A DNA stretch of 64,000 nt from assembly GCA_947503935.1 (NCBI GenBank), contig CANNFR010000012.1, forward strand, positions 62,001 through 126,000. Reading direction: 5' to 3'. The position numbers and the translations under genes are program-made. The notes under the pieces are model-generated. The model was not told the DNA's origin. It was given only the letters and a program-made list of their open reading frames with translations, and ran no database searches. Positions 47,600 through 56,077 of this stretch are shown here, piece by piece (positions within the stretch are counted from its first letter, which is position 1; each line of letters starts with the position of its first letter). The stretch comes from an uncultured Paracoccaceae bacterium. GTDB taxonomy: Bacteria > Pseudomonadota > Alphaproteobacteria > Rhodobacterales > Rhodobacteraceae.

Positions 47600-48412
47600 G
47601 TGCTGGAAGACTTCACCCGATTGCTTGCTGTTCACGGCGTGTCCAAGATCTATCCGATCATGATCATCGTCGCGTTGCGCCCACTGGGTTTGCTGTTCGG
47701 TTTTCTGGCCTTCAATTGGGCGCTCGGCCGTGGCCTAATGCTGCGGATATCCATTGCGATCGCGTTTTCCTTGCCGACCGTGGCAGGAAACCTCGATCAA
47801 ATCGCGGTATTGATCCAGACGCCCGATATCCTGACACTTGCCCCGATCAGCCTGAAAGAGTTTGGCTTGGGCTACGCCATCGGTTTCTTGGCCTCCTTGC
47901 CCTTTTTCGCGCTGCAATATGCAGGTGCGCTGACGGATGCGTTTCGCGGTGAAAACGACACCGGCATACCGGACCCAGTCGGCGGCACATTGCACACGTT
48001 TTCAGTCGTCTACCTGATCGTTGGCTTCTTCGCATTCTTCAGTCTGGGCGGCTTTGAGCAGATGATGCGAAATTTCTACGGGACCTACACGATCTGGTCG
48101 ATCGCCACGGGCTTTCCAAGCTTTGCGACCTCAGCCTGGCTGCAGGCGGCCGACCTGGTAACCCAGACGCTCTATATCGCGTTTGTGGTTGCGCTGCCGC
48201 TTTTGGGGGTGCTGGTGGTGGTGGAGCTGTCCGTGGCAATCGCGGCCCGTCTGGCCAAGCGTTTCAATTTCTATGACATGAGCTTTCCCCTGAAGAACTT
48301 CGTGACCGTCCTGACCTTGCCGCTGATCCTTTGGGTCATCTGGGTGCTGTCTGACGCGCGGACCGCCGAAAGTGCCGGCGCGCTGGATCTTCTGCAAAGG
48401 ATGATGCGATGA
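47600..48412 (+). CDS. sctT: T3SS export-gate protein SctT
   Basis: 270 residues from a GTG start. The sequence has about six to eight hydrophobic segments and SctT/FliR features (LRPLGLLFGFLAFNWALG, EFGLGYAIGFLASLPFFALQ and the C-terminal KRFNFYDMSFPLKNFVTVLT). One copy joins the SctR5-SctS4 export gate. Overlaps sctU by ATGA. Confidence 0.95.
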   Translation: MLEDFTRLLAVHGVSKIYPIMIIVALRPLGLLFGFLAFNWALGRGLMLRISIAIAFSLPTVAGNLDQIAVLIQTPDILTLAPISLKEFGLGYAIGFLASLPFFALQYAGALTDAFRGENDTGIPDPVGGTLHTFSVVYLIVGFFAFFSLGGFEQMMRNFYGTYTIWSIATGFPSFATSAWLQAADLVTQTLYIAFVVALPLLGVLVVVELSVAIAARLAKRFNFYDMSFPLKNFVTVLTLPLILWVIWVLSDARTAESAGALDLLQRMMR

Positions 48413-49452
48413 GCGATGGTTCAGAGGACAAAAAACACTCCGCAAGCCATACCAAGCTGCGCAAGCAGCGCGATCAGGGATCGGTTGCCAGTGGTCAGGA
48501 ATCGTCAAGCTTTCTGGCCGCGGCGCTTGGCCTCATACTGATCGCCGCGATGGCGGGCACCATCTGGCAGCAATTCCAGCGGATGATCATCAAGTCGTTC
48601 GACCTTGTGGGCATGCCGTTCGACCAGGCGGTTGAGGTCGGCCTGCGCTCCGTCGGGCCCACGCTGCTGATTTTGCTTCTGCCGCTCGTCGGCATAGCGT
48701 TGAGCATCGCGTTCCTGGCGGCGGTGATCTACAACAAGGGACTTCTCTTCGCGCTAAAGCCGGTCAGCCCCCAGATCGCACGTATCAACCCCATTGAAGG
48801 TTTCAAGAGGATCTATGGCAAGCGCGGCTGGGTTGAAACCGGGATATCGGTGCTCAGGATCAGCAGCTGGTTGATATTTGCGGGTCTGCTTGGTGCTTTG
48901 CCGATGTTGAAGCTTTTGCAGCAATCCACCTGTATGGGAGCATGCTTGGTCAATCAGATGCTGCCGGTGTTCAAGATTCTTCTGATTGGCGCGCCGCTGA
49001 TCCTGATCCTGGCTGCGGTGTCGGACATGATCGTACAACGCAAGCTTTTCCTTGGTGAGCAGAAGATGACCGAGACTGAGAAGAAGCGCGAAACCAAGGA
49101 TCAGCACGGAACGCCTGAAATCCGGCAGGAACGGCAGCGACGCATGCGGGAAGCCGCCCGCCCGATGCGCAAACCCGGTGCCGAGAACGCAACGATGTGC
49201 TTTTACCATCGCGAGTGCGCTGTTGGGATCGAGTTCAAACCACCCAGCGTGATATTGCCTTATGTTGTTGCCAAGGCGCGCACCGCCGAGGAGGCAGTGA
49301 AACTTCGCAAGGCGATCTCGCGAAAAGGCTGGCCTGAAATGGAACATCCAATTTTGACCCGCGCGGCCCTTGCCCGTCCTGAAGGCGACGCGCTGGATGA
49401 AGCGAACTTTGCCACCTTTATTGAGGCGGTGAATGCAATGTTCGAAAGATAG
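48409..49452 (+). CDS. sctU: T3SS switch protein SctU lacking the NPTH autocleavage motif
   Basis: 347 residues. The N-terminal 215 residues have the charged start and four membrane helices of SctU/FlhB; the cytosolic linker (TETEKKRETKDQHGTPEIRQ) is typical. The C-terminal domain keeps the family pattern (AVGIEF..., LP.VVAKARTAEEAVKLRKAI). However, the NPTH site, where the protein normally cuts itself between N and P to allow substrate switching, is replaced by YHRE (residues 266-269, directly before CAVGI). An NATM at 260-263 does not fit the alignment and also lacks the proline. Autocleavage is therefore unlikely. The 3' end overlaps the convergent histidine kinase gene by 35 bases. Confidence 0.93.
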   Translation: MSDGSEDKKHSASHTKLRKQRDQGSVASGQESSSFLAAALGLILIAAMAGTIWQQFQRMIIKSFDLVGMPFDQAVEVGLRSVGPTLLILLLPLVGIALSIAFLAAVIYNKGLLFALKPVSPQIARINPIEGFKRIYGKRGWVETGISVLRISSWLIFAGLLGALPMLKLLQQSTCMGACLVNQMLPVFKILLIGAPLILILAAVSDMIVQRKLFLGEQKMTETEKKRETKDQHGTPEIRQERQRRMREAARPMRKPGAENATMCFYHRECAVGIEFKPPSVILPYVVAKARTAEEAVKLRKAISRKGWPEMEHPILTRAALARPEGDALDEANFATFIEAVNAMFER

Positions 49453-50881
49453 TTTGCTGTGGTGCGGTGGCGGCGCGACCATTCAGATCCGACGCAGAGG
49501 TCGTACTTTGCGCCGAAAACCGCAATGAGAAGATCGATCCGCCGCCTGTCCGGTCCAGAATTTCGATAGACCCCCCATGAAGCTGCAGGATTTGTGAGGC
49601 GATGGCCAACCCCATACCCGATCCTCCCGGTGTGGGTGACTTTCCCTGCGCAAAAGGCATCAGGATATGTTTGCGATCCGATGGTGGAATCCCCAGGCCA
49701 CGGTCCAGGACATCTATCGTTGCCGGTGCGCTGACACTGACCGTCACGGTTGTCCCAGGCGCAGTGTGCGCGAGGGCGTTGTCCACCAGATTGCGCAAGG
49801 CTTCGATGGCAAGATGCGCGTCGCCGGAAACAAGAACCTGCTTCTCAGCCCCCTCCAATTCCAGCGCCTTTCCCGTCTCCACCGCCATCGGAGCAAGGCC
49901 GATGACAACCTCTCTGGCCAATGCCGCAAGGTCAATTCGTTCTGCCGGATCGATGGTCACGACCGACAGGCGGGCACTTGCCAGCAACTGCCGGACAAGG
50001 CGGTCCATGTGATCGAGGTCGCTGGACAACTGATCACGGCCATGAAAGGCGGGCAGGCTTTCCAGTCGTGCCCGCAAGACGGCGAGCGGCGTTTTCAGCT
50101 GATGCGCGGCGTCGATGGTAAAGCGCTTCTGGTGATCAAAGCCGTCCGCGACCCGATCCATCGCATCGTTGAATGCCAGAGCCAGCGGAATAACCTCGGC
50201 AGGGGCGACATGGACGGGAAGACGCGCGCGAAGGTTTTCTGGCCCGATAGCCTGCGCTTTATCGGAAAGTGAAGACAGACCGCGAGTGGAGTATCTGACG
50301 ATCCCAACGGCCGCGAAGAGAAAGATGACAATGAATGGAGCAGCGATCAGCAGCGCATCGCTTGTCAGCTCACGTGAAACAGCCGTGACGAGGAACTCAT
50401 CCATCACGTGACGCTGGGTGACAGTGATGAAGAGGGTGCCAACTTCTGTCTCAACGCGCTCGGTCAAGCCGAAACGTTGCGCGTCGGACAAGGCCCGTCC
50501 CGCCGTTCCAGAAGTAACGATTGGGAAGAAGTCGAATACGGCCGGAAATGTCAGATGATCTTGCAGGTCCTCGGCGGGGGTGTTCGCACTCTGAAACAAG
50601 ACGTCGCCATCCGCGTTTCTGATGATAAACAAGGTGTCCGCGCGGTCTTGCGCGTAGAAGCGACGCAGCTCCGGCGTCAGGTTCAATTGCAGCGATCCGT
50701 CATCCGCAACCGAAAGCGTTTCGACAAGATCCTGTACCTGATGCCCAAGGGCGACTTCCTGCACGACATCATCAAGCTGACGGATCTGCCAGTTCAGGAA
50801 CACTGCGGCCACTACGATCGCGACCAGCGCCAACGCGGCAAATTGCAGATTAAGTTGAGATCTAATTGAAGAGGCGTTCAC
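49418..50881 (-). CDS. Sensor histidine kinase (EnvZ/QseC-like), paired with an OmpR-type regulator
   Basis: 487 residues from a GTG start. Two membrane helices (about 13-30 and 177-196) flank a 145-residue periplasmic sensor domain with no recognised fold. A HAMP region follows, then HisKA with the phospho-accepting His260 (DAAHQLKTP) and an HATPase domain with N-box (NLVDNALAH), DRGLGIP and GGSGMGLAIA. It overlaps the response regulator gene by 20 bases, so they are one operon. Its position at the end of the T3SS suggests it senses the host or surface signal for the locus, but this is context only. Confidence 0.9.
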   Translation of the reverse strand: MNASSIRSQLNLQFAALALVAIVVAAVFLNWQIRQLDDVVQEVALGHQVQDLVETLSVADDGSLQLNLTPELRRFYAQDRADTLFIIRNADGDVLFQSANTPAEDLQDHLTFPAVFDFFPIVTSGTAGRALSDAQRFGLTERVETEVGTLFITVTQRHVMDEFLVTAVSRELTSDALLIAAPFIVIFLFAAVGIVRYSTRGLSSLSDKAQAIGPENLRARLPVHVAPAEVIPLALAFNDAMDRVADGFDHQKRFTIDAAHQLKTPLAVLRARLESLPAFHGRDQLSSDLDHMDRLVRQLLASARLSVVTIDPAERIDLAALAREVVIGLAPMAVETGKALELEGAEKQVLVSGDAHLAIEALRNLVDNALAHTAPGTTVTVSVSAPATIDVLDRGLGIPPSDRKHILMPFAQGKSPTPGGSGMGLAIASQILQLHGGSIEILDRTGGGSIFSLRFSAQSTTSASDLNGRAATAPQQTIFRTLHSPPQ

Positions 50882-51542
50882 GGATCAGATATCCCACCCC
50901 TCTGATCGTGTGTATTTCCGCAGTTGACTCTGCCTCTTCCAGACGTTTGCGCAGTCGGTAAATCGCCACCTCCAGGCTGTTGGGAGTGACTTCTTCGCCA
51001 TAGCCATAAAGGCCCTCTTCAAGCGATTCCTTCGTCACCACGTTACCGGCCCGACGCAGAAGATGCTCAAGCAGCATCAATTCGCGTTTGGACAATTTGA
51101 TTGGGTTGCCCGAAACACTGGCCTGTCGATTTGCCGGATCAAGAGACAGGCCGCCGCAGCTTAATTCCTGCAGCAGCGTGGTTTGCGGTCGTCGCAGGAT
51201 TGCGCGCAGGCGCGCCACCAGTTCGGCCGGAGCAACGGGTTTGGGCACATAATCATCAGCCCCCGCATCCAACCCCTCTATCCGGTCTTCAATTGCATCC
51301 CGCACTGTCATGAAAAGCGCAGGTATGGTCAGCCCGTCTTTACGTAATTGAGAAAGCCAAACCCGGCTGTCGCCATCGGGGACCTGACGGTCCAGCAGCA
51401 GCAAATCGTAGTTCGCTCCCAACAAAGCTATTGCGGCGTCTTCCAGCGTGATGACATGGTCAATCGCGTAGCCCGCCTGGCGCAGATGATCGCCATATAT
51501 TTCGGCGTTCTGTTCATTATCTTCGAGAAAGAGAATGCGCAC
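50862..51542 (-). CDS. OmpR/PhoB-family response regulator
   Basis: 226 residues from a GTG start with an AGAGGA site. The receiver domain has the acidic pair E7-D8, phospho-acceptor Asp51 (LLLLDRQVPDGD) and the KP pair in YVPKPVAP near residue 100. The C-terminal winged helix (about 130-222, SKRELMLLEHLLRR, TPNSLEVAIYRLRKRLE) is standard. Partner of the overlapping histidine kinase. Candidate regulator of the T3SS promoters. Confidence 0.93.
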   Translation of the reverse strand: MRILFLEDNEQNAEIYGDHLRQAGYAIDHVITLEDAAIALLGANYDLLLLDRQVPDGDSRVWLSQLRKDGLTIPALFMTVRDAIEDRIEGLDAGADDYVPKPVAPAELVARLRAILRRPQTTLLQELSCGGLSLDPANRQASVSGNPIKLSKRELMLLEHLLRRAGNVVTKESLEEGLYGYGEEVTPNSLEVAIYRLRKRLEEAESTAEIHTIRGVGYLIRERLFN

Positions 51543-51677
51543 GGGGTCCTCTCGTCAAGCCAGCCTCTGCAGATCAGCCACTAACCTCTGGGTTGTGTCC
51601 TCATGGTGCATCTTCTCGCGGGCATGTCACCTGTTTTATACGCATGTCGCCAAGCCCGTCGCGATTGACGCGGGACC

Positions 51678-51950
51678 TCAGTTGACCTGGGCCAAATGGA
51701 GGGACGGTTGGCGGTTGGCGCTGATCTGTGCGCGAAGTGCGTCGTTCTCTGCGCGCAACATGGTGATCTCTTCCACCAGACGGGCGTCTCCATTATCGGG
51801 CAACGGCCCCTCTTCGAATTCCCGGATCCAGCGGTTCAGAACCCAAAGGTCCAGCCCCAATTCCGAAGCGACCTGAAAGCGGGTAAAGCGGCTGGTCAAC
51901 GCAAGAAGCACTGCGTCCCTTTTGAAGCTTTCGCTAAATATCTTGCTCAT
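51678..51950 (-). pseudogene. Isolated IS3-type transposase OrfA-like gene, possible remnant
   Basis: 90 residues with an intact start and stop. SESFKRDAVLLALTSRFTRF and LGLDLWVLNRWIREFEEG match the N-terminal helix-turn-helix of IS3-family OrfA. The end (EEITMLRAENDALRAQI) is the usual leucine-zipper. No OrfB integrase or terminal inverted repeats are seen beside it. It is therefore a remnant, or an OrfA that has been kept as a small DNA-binding protein between two regulators. Confidence 0.65.
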
Positions 51951-51992
51951 TTTGAACCCTTTCTGAGCTTTTATGGTCTTGGCTGGAAAGCC

Positions 51993-52625
51993 TTAGCAAA
52001 GCTGCTCGGCAATCCGGTTGAGGTCTTGCACGTTGTGGCACGAGGTCTTGCGATAGATCGCGCAGCGATGTGTTTCGACGGTCCGCGTGCTGATGCTGAA
52101 CTGGTCGGCGATTTCCTTGGTCGTGTAGCCTGACGTGCAGGCTTCCAGTATTTCCATCTCTCTCGGCGACAGACCGAACATGTTGCCCGAGCGCGAGACA
52201 TTGCGGCGCAGCGACGTGAACTGCTCCATGTACTCGGCCGGGATGCACATGTAGCCAAGTCCGGCAGAGTTGATCGCATGGACAAAATCTGCGCCTTTCG
52301 CCTGTTTCGGCACGTAACCGACAGCGCCGAAAGACAAGAGCGAAAAGACATCTGCCTGGCTTGCGTTGGACGATGTGAGGATGATTTTCAGATCGGGCAT
52401 TGCTTTGCGAAGCTTGCGGAAAGTGTCCTTGCCGCTCGGCCGTGTCAGGGACACATCCATCAGCAAGATGTCCGGATTGTGCATCTTGCAGAGTTTAATG
52501 GCGGTGTATCCGTCTTCTGCCAAGCCAACGACCTCAACGCAGTTGGCAGAAGTCAGGCGTTCCGAAATCGCGTCTCTGACGATTTCCATTTCATCGGCGA
52601 TGACAAGTTTTGGCAGATCTTGCAT
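51993..52625 (-). CDS. NarL/FixJ-type response regulator with LuxR helix-turn-helix
   Basis: 210 residues. The start at 52625 has a GGAG six bases upstream; an in-frame ATG at 52646 has none. The receiver domain shows DE at 11-12, phospho-acceptor Asp57 (ILLMDVSLT) and the lysine in YVPKQ. The C-terminal LuxR-type helix-turn-helix (LSPREMEILEACTSGYTTKE) is complete. No sensor kinase lies beside it. It is transcribed leftward at the right edge of the T3SS region, so it is a second candidate regulator of the locus. Confidence 0.9.
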   Translation of the reverse strand: MQDLPKLVIADEMEIVRDAISERLTSANCVEVVGLAEDGYTAIKLCKMHNPDILLMDVSLTRPSGKDTFRKLRKAMPDLKIILTSSNASQADVFSLLSFGAVGYVPKQAKGADFVHAINSAGLGYMCIPAEYMEQFTSLRRNVSRSGNMFGLSPREMEILEACTSGYTTKEIADQFSISTRTVETHRCAIYRKTSCHNVQDLNRIAEQLC

Positions 52626-52756
52626 GGTCGTCTCCATGGTTTTCATTGGCTATGAACACACCATGCGCTGCCCAGCTTACACGAACCTGACAGATTTCTG
52701 TTTTTGCAAAACAGCACTGCCAATGCGGTATCATCCACAAAGAAGGTGCTGATCAT

Positions 52757-52979
52757 GGCCCGGCTTTCCGGGAACGGATCATCGAGTTGCCCAGATCCGG
52801 CCGGAGCGCTGGGAACCTCGCGCGTGAGGTCGAGCTATGTATCGCAACGATCCACACCCGGATCAGGCAAGCCGCGCGGAACGACGGCAAGCGCGCCGAT
52901 CTCCTGAGTAGCGAAGGCCGCAACGCGTTGCGCCGACTTAGCCCTGAGAACAAGCAGTTGCGGCGGGAGGGAGATATGC
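52757..52979 (+). pseudogene. IS3-family transposase OrfA remnant
   Basis: The frame FRERIIELPRSGRSAGNLAR, then HTRIRQAARNDGKRADLL and LRRLSPENKQLRREGD, is a typical IS3 OrfA of a different subgroup from the one at 51678. The start codon is lost, and the sequence breaks off where the coiled coil should continue into OrfB. Together with the other OrfA it marks the right end of the island. Confidence 0.75.
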
Positions 52980-53370
52980 GGACGCCCAACGGCCCACCTA
53001 CCCTCGCTTGCCGAGCCCGGCCCGTTTCGGGCGGATTCTGTTGAAGAACTCGGCGCAAATGATAGCGAGATCGTCGCCTGTTGCTGGCGTGGGTGCAGAC
53101 GCCATCCACTCAATTCGCATCTGGACAGTTCAACTATCTATGGACTTTGCGCCGGCAGCGAGTGGCGACAAAGTAGGCTGCAACCGCTGCGTCAGATGGG
53201 TAGGTCGAACGGCCGGTCTGGGCCGATGATGTAGTGATTGGACCCGAATGGCCTGGGTGTTGCGCCGTTACGAAGGCCGGATTGGGGCAACTTTTTTCTT
53301 GTCTTATGCCCCATGGTGGAAAATCCTGCGTCCTCAGATGCCTGCTGGCTATTGCCAGGTCTTGTCATCT
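52980..53370. other. Non-coding or decayed DNA after the IS3 remnant
   Basis: No gene is supported. Short frames look like decayed insertion-sequence DNA (a GC-rich first half and a shift in composition near 53270). A clean junction with the flanking chromosome probably lies here. Confidence 0.4.
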
Positions 53371-54762
53371 TCACAAGGCCGCGCTGCGCAAAGGCACAAC
53401 TTCGTGGAATTTGCCGCTTGCAGTGAACTTGGGGGGTGCATCGCCTGCTTGCACTTTGACGTCATCCAGCCCGTTATCGCGAAAAACCTGCTTTACCCTC
53501 TCGACGAGATCCCGAAAGACAGGCTCTGCCGCTGCACCCTTGGCCAATTGTATGCGCAGTTCGAATTCCGACTCCCCGATCTGTATCAATTGGACGCGCT
53601 GCACCTTGACGTGCTCAAGATCGAAGACAAGCGGTGAAAGAGTAATTCCACCCGTACGTATGAGGGTCGCTTGGCGGCCCTCCACCTGGAAGCTGCGAAA
53701 CGGCGAACCGCAAGCACAAGGGTCGACGTCAAACCGAACACAGTCACCAAGATCATAGCGGATGAACGGCTGCACCTCATTGGCGAGCACCGTCAGGAGT
53801 ACGGTCGCCGACAACGTGCCGTCCGAAACAGGCTGCATCGCTTCGTCGACGGCTTCGAGGATGACCCAATCCTCGTTCACATGCTTCCGCCCGTGGCTGC
53901 ATTCGAACGAGAGCGCCAGGCATTCAGTGCAGCCATAGGGATCGGCAATGCCGTACTTCAGCGAGGGGAAGGCTCGCTCGACCTGCTCGCGCAGGTCCGC
54001 TGTAAGTGTCTCGCCGCCCGTGGTAACGAACGCCGGTTCGATCCGTAGCCGCCCCGCCTCCTTTTCCTTGACCAGAATGGCCAGCATGCTGGGGTAAGTC
54101 ACGATCCAGGCGACGCTCCCAATCGCATTGAGTCTTTTGACAATCTGACCAATCGGCTGCTCGGCTTCGATGAAGGTTACCCCAAACCCCTTCGCCAGCC
54201 GCGGATTCAACCGTTGCACAAGTTTGTTGAATCCGTTTCCGGCGAAATGGCCATTCCCGCCAGTGATCGTCACTCTATCGCCAAGCTTTCGGATGTCTTG
54301 CACGAGTTTCCGATGATGTCGTTCAAAGCGCGCGAGCGTGATGCCGTAGGCATACTCCACGAAGGATTCAGACAAGACAATGACGGCAGGTTCGCCTGAT
54401 GTCCCGGACGTCTGAAAGACAGCAACATCGTCGATCGGCACACCAACCTTTTTTATGTCTCGGAGATGTTCGTACGCCTTGTCGAGGGTAAGAGAACGGA
54501 TCGTCAGCCAGTCGTCGAACTCCGCCATCAGCTCGGGCTTATGGGTTACCGGTAAGTCATGCAGTTCGATTTCGGCTGTTGGTGGCAGCTCTGCGTATAG
54601 TCGGCGAAACAGCGGTGAGTCATGGCGCGCCTTGCTCACGAGCCGCCGCAGGTTGCGGAGTTGTTTGGCTTCTATTCGCCTGCGTCCACCCCAACCCGTC
54701 CAGAGCCCGCCTGCCAAATACGCCAATGCTCTAGGAAGGCTGAAATGCATTTTCTTTGGCAA
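53371..54762 (-). CDS. PaaK-like adenylate-forming enzyme (phenylacetate-CoA ligase family)
   Basis: 463 residues, the family's usual length. The start is a TTG at 54762 with AAGGAAAACGGAAA upstream; an ATG four codons later is an alternative. Seen are the nucleotide-binding FQTSGTSGEPAV, the GGNGHFAGN, DPYGCTECLAL (A5-type motif), the FIRYDLGD hinge-region motif and RTGG near the C-terminal lid. CACGS marks a small cysteine pair like that in PaaK and F390-synthetase relatives. It activates an aryl or acyl acid as its adenylate and probably makes a CoA ester. It is divergent from a medium-chain dehydrogenase gene. Confidence 0.82.
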   Translation of the reverse strand: MPKKMHFSLPRALAYLAGGLWTGWGGRRRIEAKQLRNLRRLVSKARHDSPLFRRLYAELPPTAEIELHDLPVTHKPELMAEFDDWLTIRSLTLDKAYEHLRDIKKVGVPIDDVAVFQTSGTSGEPAVIVLSESFVEYAYGITLARFERHHRKLVQDIRKLGDRVTITGGNGHFAGNGFNKLVQRLNPRLAKGFGVTFIEAEQPIGQIVKRLNAIGSVAWIVTYPSMLAILVKEKEAGRLRIEPAFVTTGGETLTADLREQVERAFPSLKYGIADPYGCTECLALSFECSHGRKHVNEDWVILEAVDEAMQPVSDGTLSATVLLTVLANEVQPFIRYDLGDCVRFDVDPCACGSPFRSFQVEGRQATLIRTGGITLSPLVFDLEHVKVQRVQLIQIGESEFELRIQLAKGAAAEPVFRDLVERVKQVFRDNGLDDVKVQAGDAPPKFTASGKFHEVVPLRSAAL

Positions 54763-55002
54763 TTTCCGTTTTCCTTAATCCAACGTCAAAGAATTGTTGA
54801 TCGCAACTTACACCAAGGGGCTTCGCTCCATTGACCAATGTCAAACGCGATTGTCGCTCTGAGGAATAGGCATCCAGTACACGGTAACAAGAGGACACAA
54901 CGGCTCCAACACCGATCGTCAGCATCCTGCCGAGCGACCGTAAATTACATCCGGCACAGATTTCCATCACAAGGCCATCTAGAAATCTGGTACCGTGGCA
55001 GC

Positions 55003-55974
55003 ATGACGGCAAGTGAATCGATGAAAGCTGTTGTGTTCGAGCGCTACGGATCTCCAGACGTTCTTTCGCTCCGGACGGTGCCTCGACCCTTTCCATCAAG
55101 GGGTGAAGTTCGCGTGAAGCTTTATGCCTCCACAGTGACCCGAACCGACACCGCGACGCTGCGAGCACATCCCTTCTTTGCACGCGCGATGACGGGGCTG
55201 ATCCGACCGAAGATGAGCATCTTGGGCATGGACTTCGCTGGCGAGATCGACCGTCTCGGAGACAATGTGAGCGCATTTGACGTCGGAGATCGCGTCTTTG
55301 GGATTTCTCCCGAGATGTTTGGGGCGCACGCCGAGTATCTGTGCGTGCCGGCCGACGGAGCCATTGCACATTTTCCGAGAAGTCTTCCGTATTATCAGGC
55401 CGTCGTCGGAGAAGGCGCCTGGTACGCAAATGGAACAACCCGGGTTCTCTCTGAGGGCGAGCGCTGCATGATCTACGGGGCGTCCGGGGCGATTGGCACC
55501 GCAGCGGTTCAACTTGCCAAGGCACGCGGAGCGCATGTGACCGCTGTCGTCGGAACTCGTCATATCGATTTGCCTGTTGCGCTCGGCGCGGATTGCGTCG
55601 TGAATTATGAGACTGAAGATTTCACGGCGCTGGATGAGACGTTCGACCTTGTCTTCGATGCGGTCGGAAAGACTTCCTTTTTTGCATGCCGCTCGCTCCT
55701 GACGAAGACCGGTATCTTCTCGGCCACCGACCTCGGCCCGGGCTGGTCCAACATCGTCCTCGGGACGTTCTACGGAGCCACGGGAAGCGGGCGCGTGCGC
55801 GTTCCTTTCCCAGAGGACGCGCCGGATTTCATCCGGCAGCTTGCCGACCTGATGTCCCAGAGCAAGTTCCGGGGCGTTTTGGATCGGAGATATGCGTTGG
55901 ACGAGATTCCCGACGCGTTCCGTTATGTCGAGAAGGGACAGAAAACCGGGATCGTCGTGGTGGACGTTTGTTGA
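55003..55974 (+). CDS. NAD(P)H-dependent zinc-free MDR oxidoreductase (quinone-oxidoreductase-like)
   Basis: 323 residues from the ATG at 55003 (MTASESMKAVVF); the ATG at 55021 is an alternative. It has an N-terminal GroES-like fold (MKAVVFERYGSPDVLSL) and a Rossmann domain with YGASGAIGTAAVQLAKARGA. The structural-zinc cysteines of alcohol dehydrogenases are absent, which fits the quinone oxidoreductase/enoyl reductase branch. Two related MDR genes occur here (see 56078-57031), in convergent orientation. Substrate unknown. Confidence 0.85.
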   Translation: MTASESMKAVVFERYGSPDVLSLRTVPRPFPSRGEVRVKLYASTVTRTDTATLRAHPFFARAMTGLIRPKMSILGMDFAGEIDRLGDNVSAFDVGDRVFGISPEMFGAHAEYLCVPADGAIAHFPRSLPYYQAVVGEGAWYANGTTRVLSEGERCMIYGASGAIGTAAVQLAKARGAHVTAVVGTRHIDLPVALGADCVVNYETEDFTALDETFDLVFDAVGKTSFFACRSLLTKTGIFSATDLGPGWSNIVLGTFYGATGSGRVRVPFPEDAPDFIRQLADLMSQSKFRGVLDRRYALDEIPDAFRYVEKGQKTGIVVVDVC

Positions 55975-56077
55975 ATGCCACCTGAGCGGGGTGGCGTCGT
56001 TGTCTGACGGCCGCTGGTGGCTAAGAACCGGCATCCGGCCCGAATTTCCATTATCACCATCGCGGACAGGACGCGCC

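Noticed and set aside
53230-53370. A second island border at the composition change near 53.27 kb
   Set aside because: No direct repeat with the tRNA-Leu 3' end and no integrase are visible; only suggestive.
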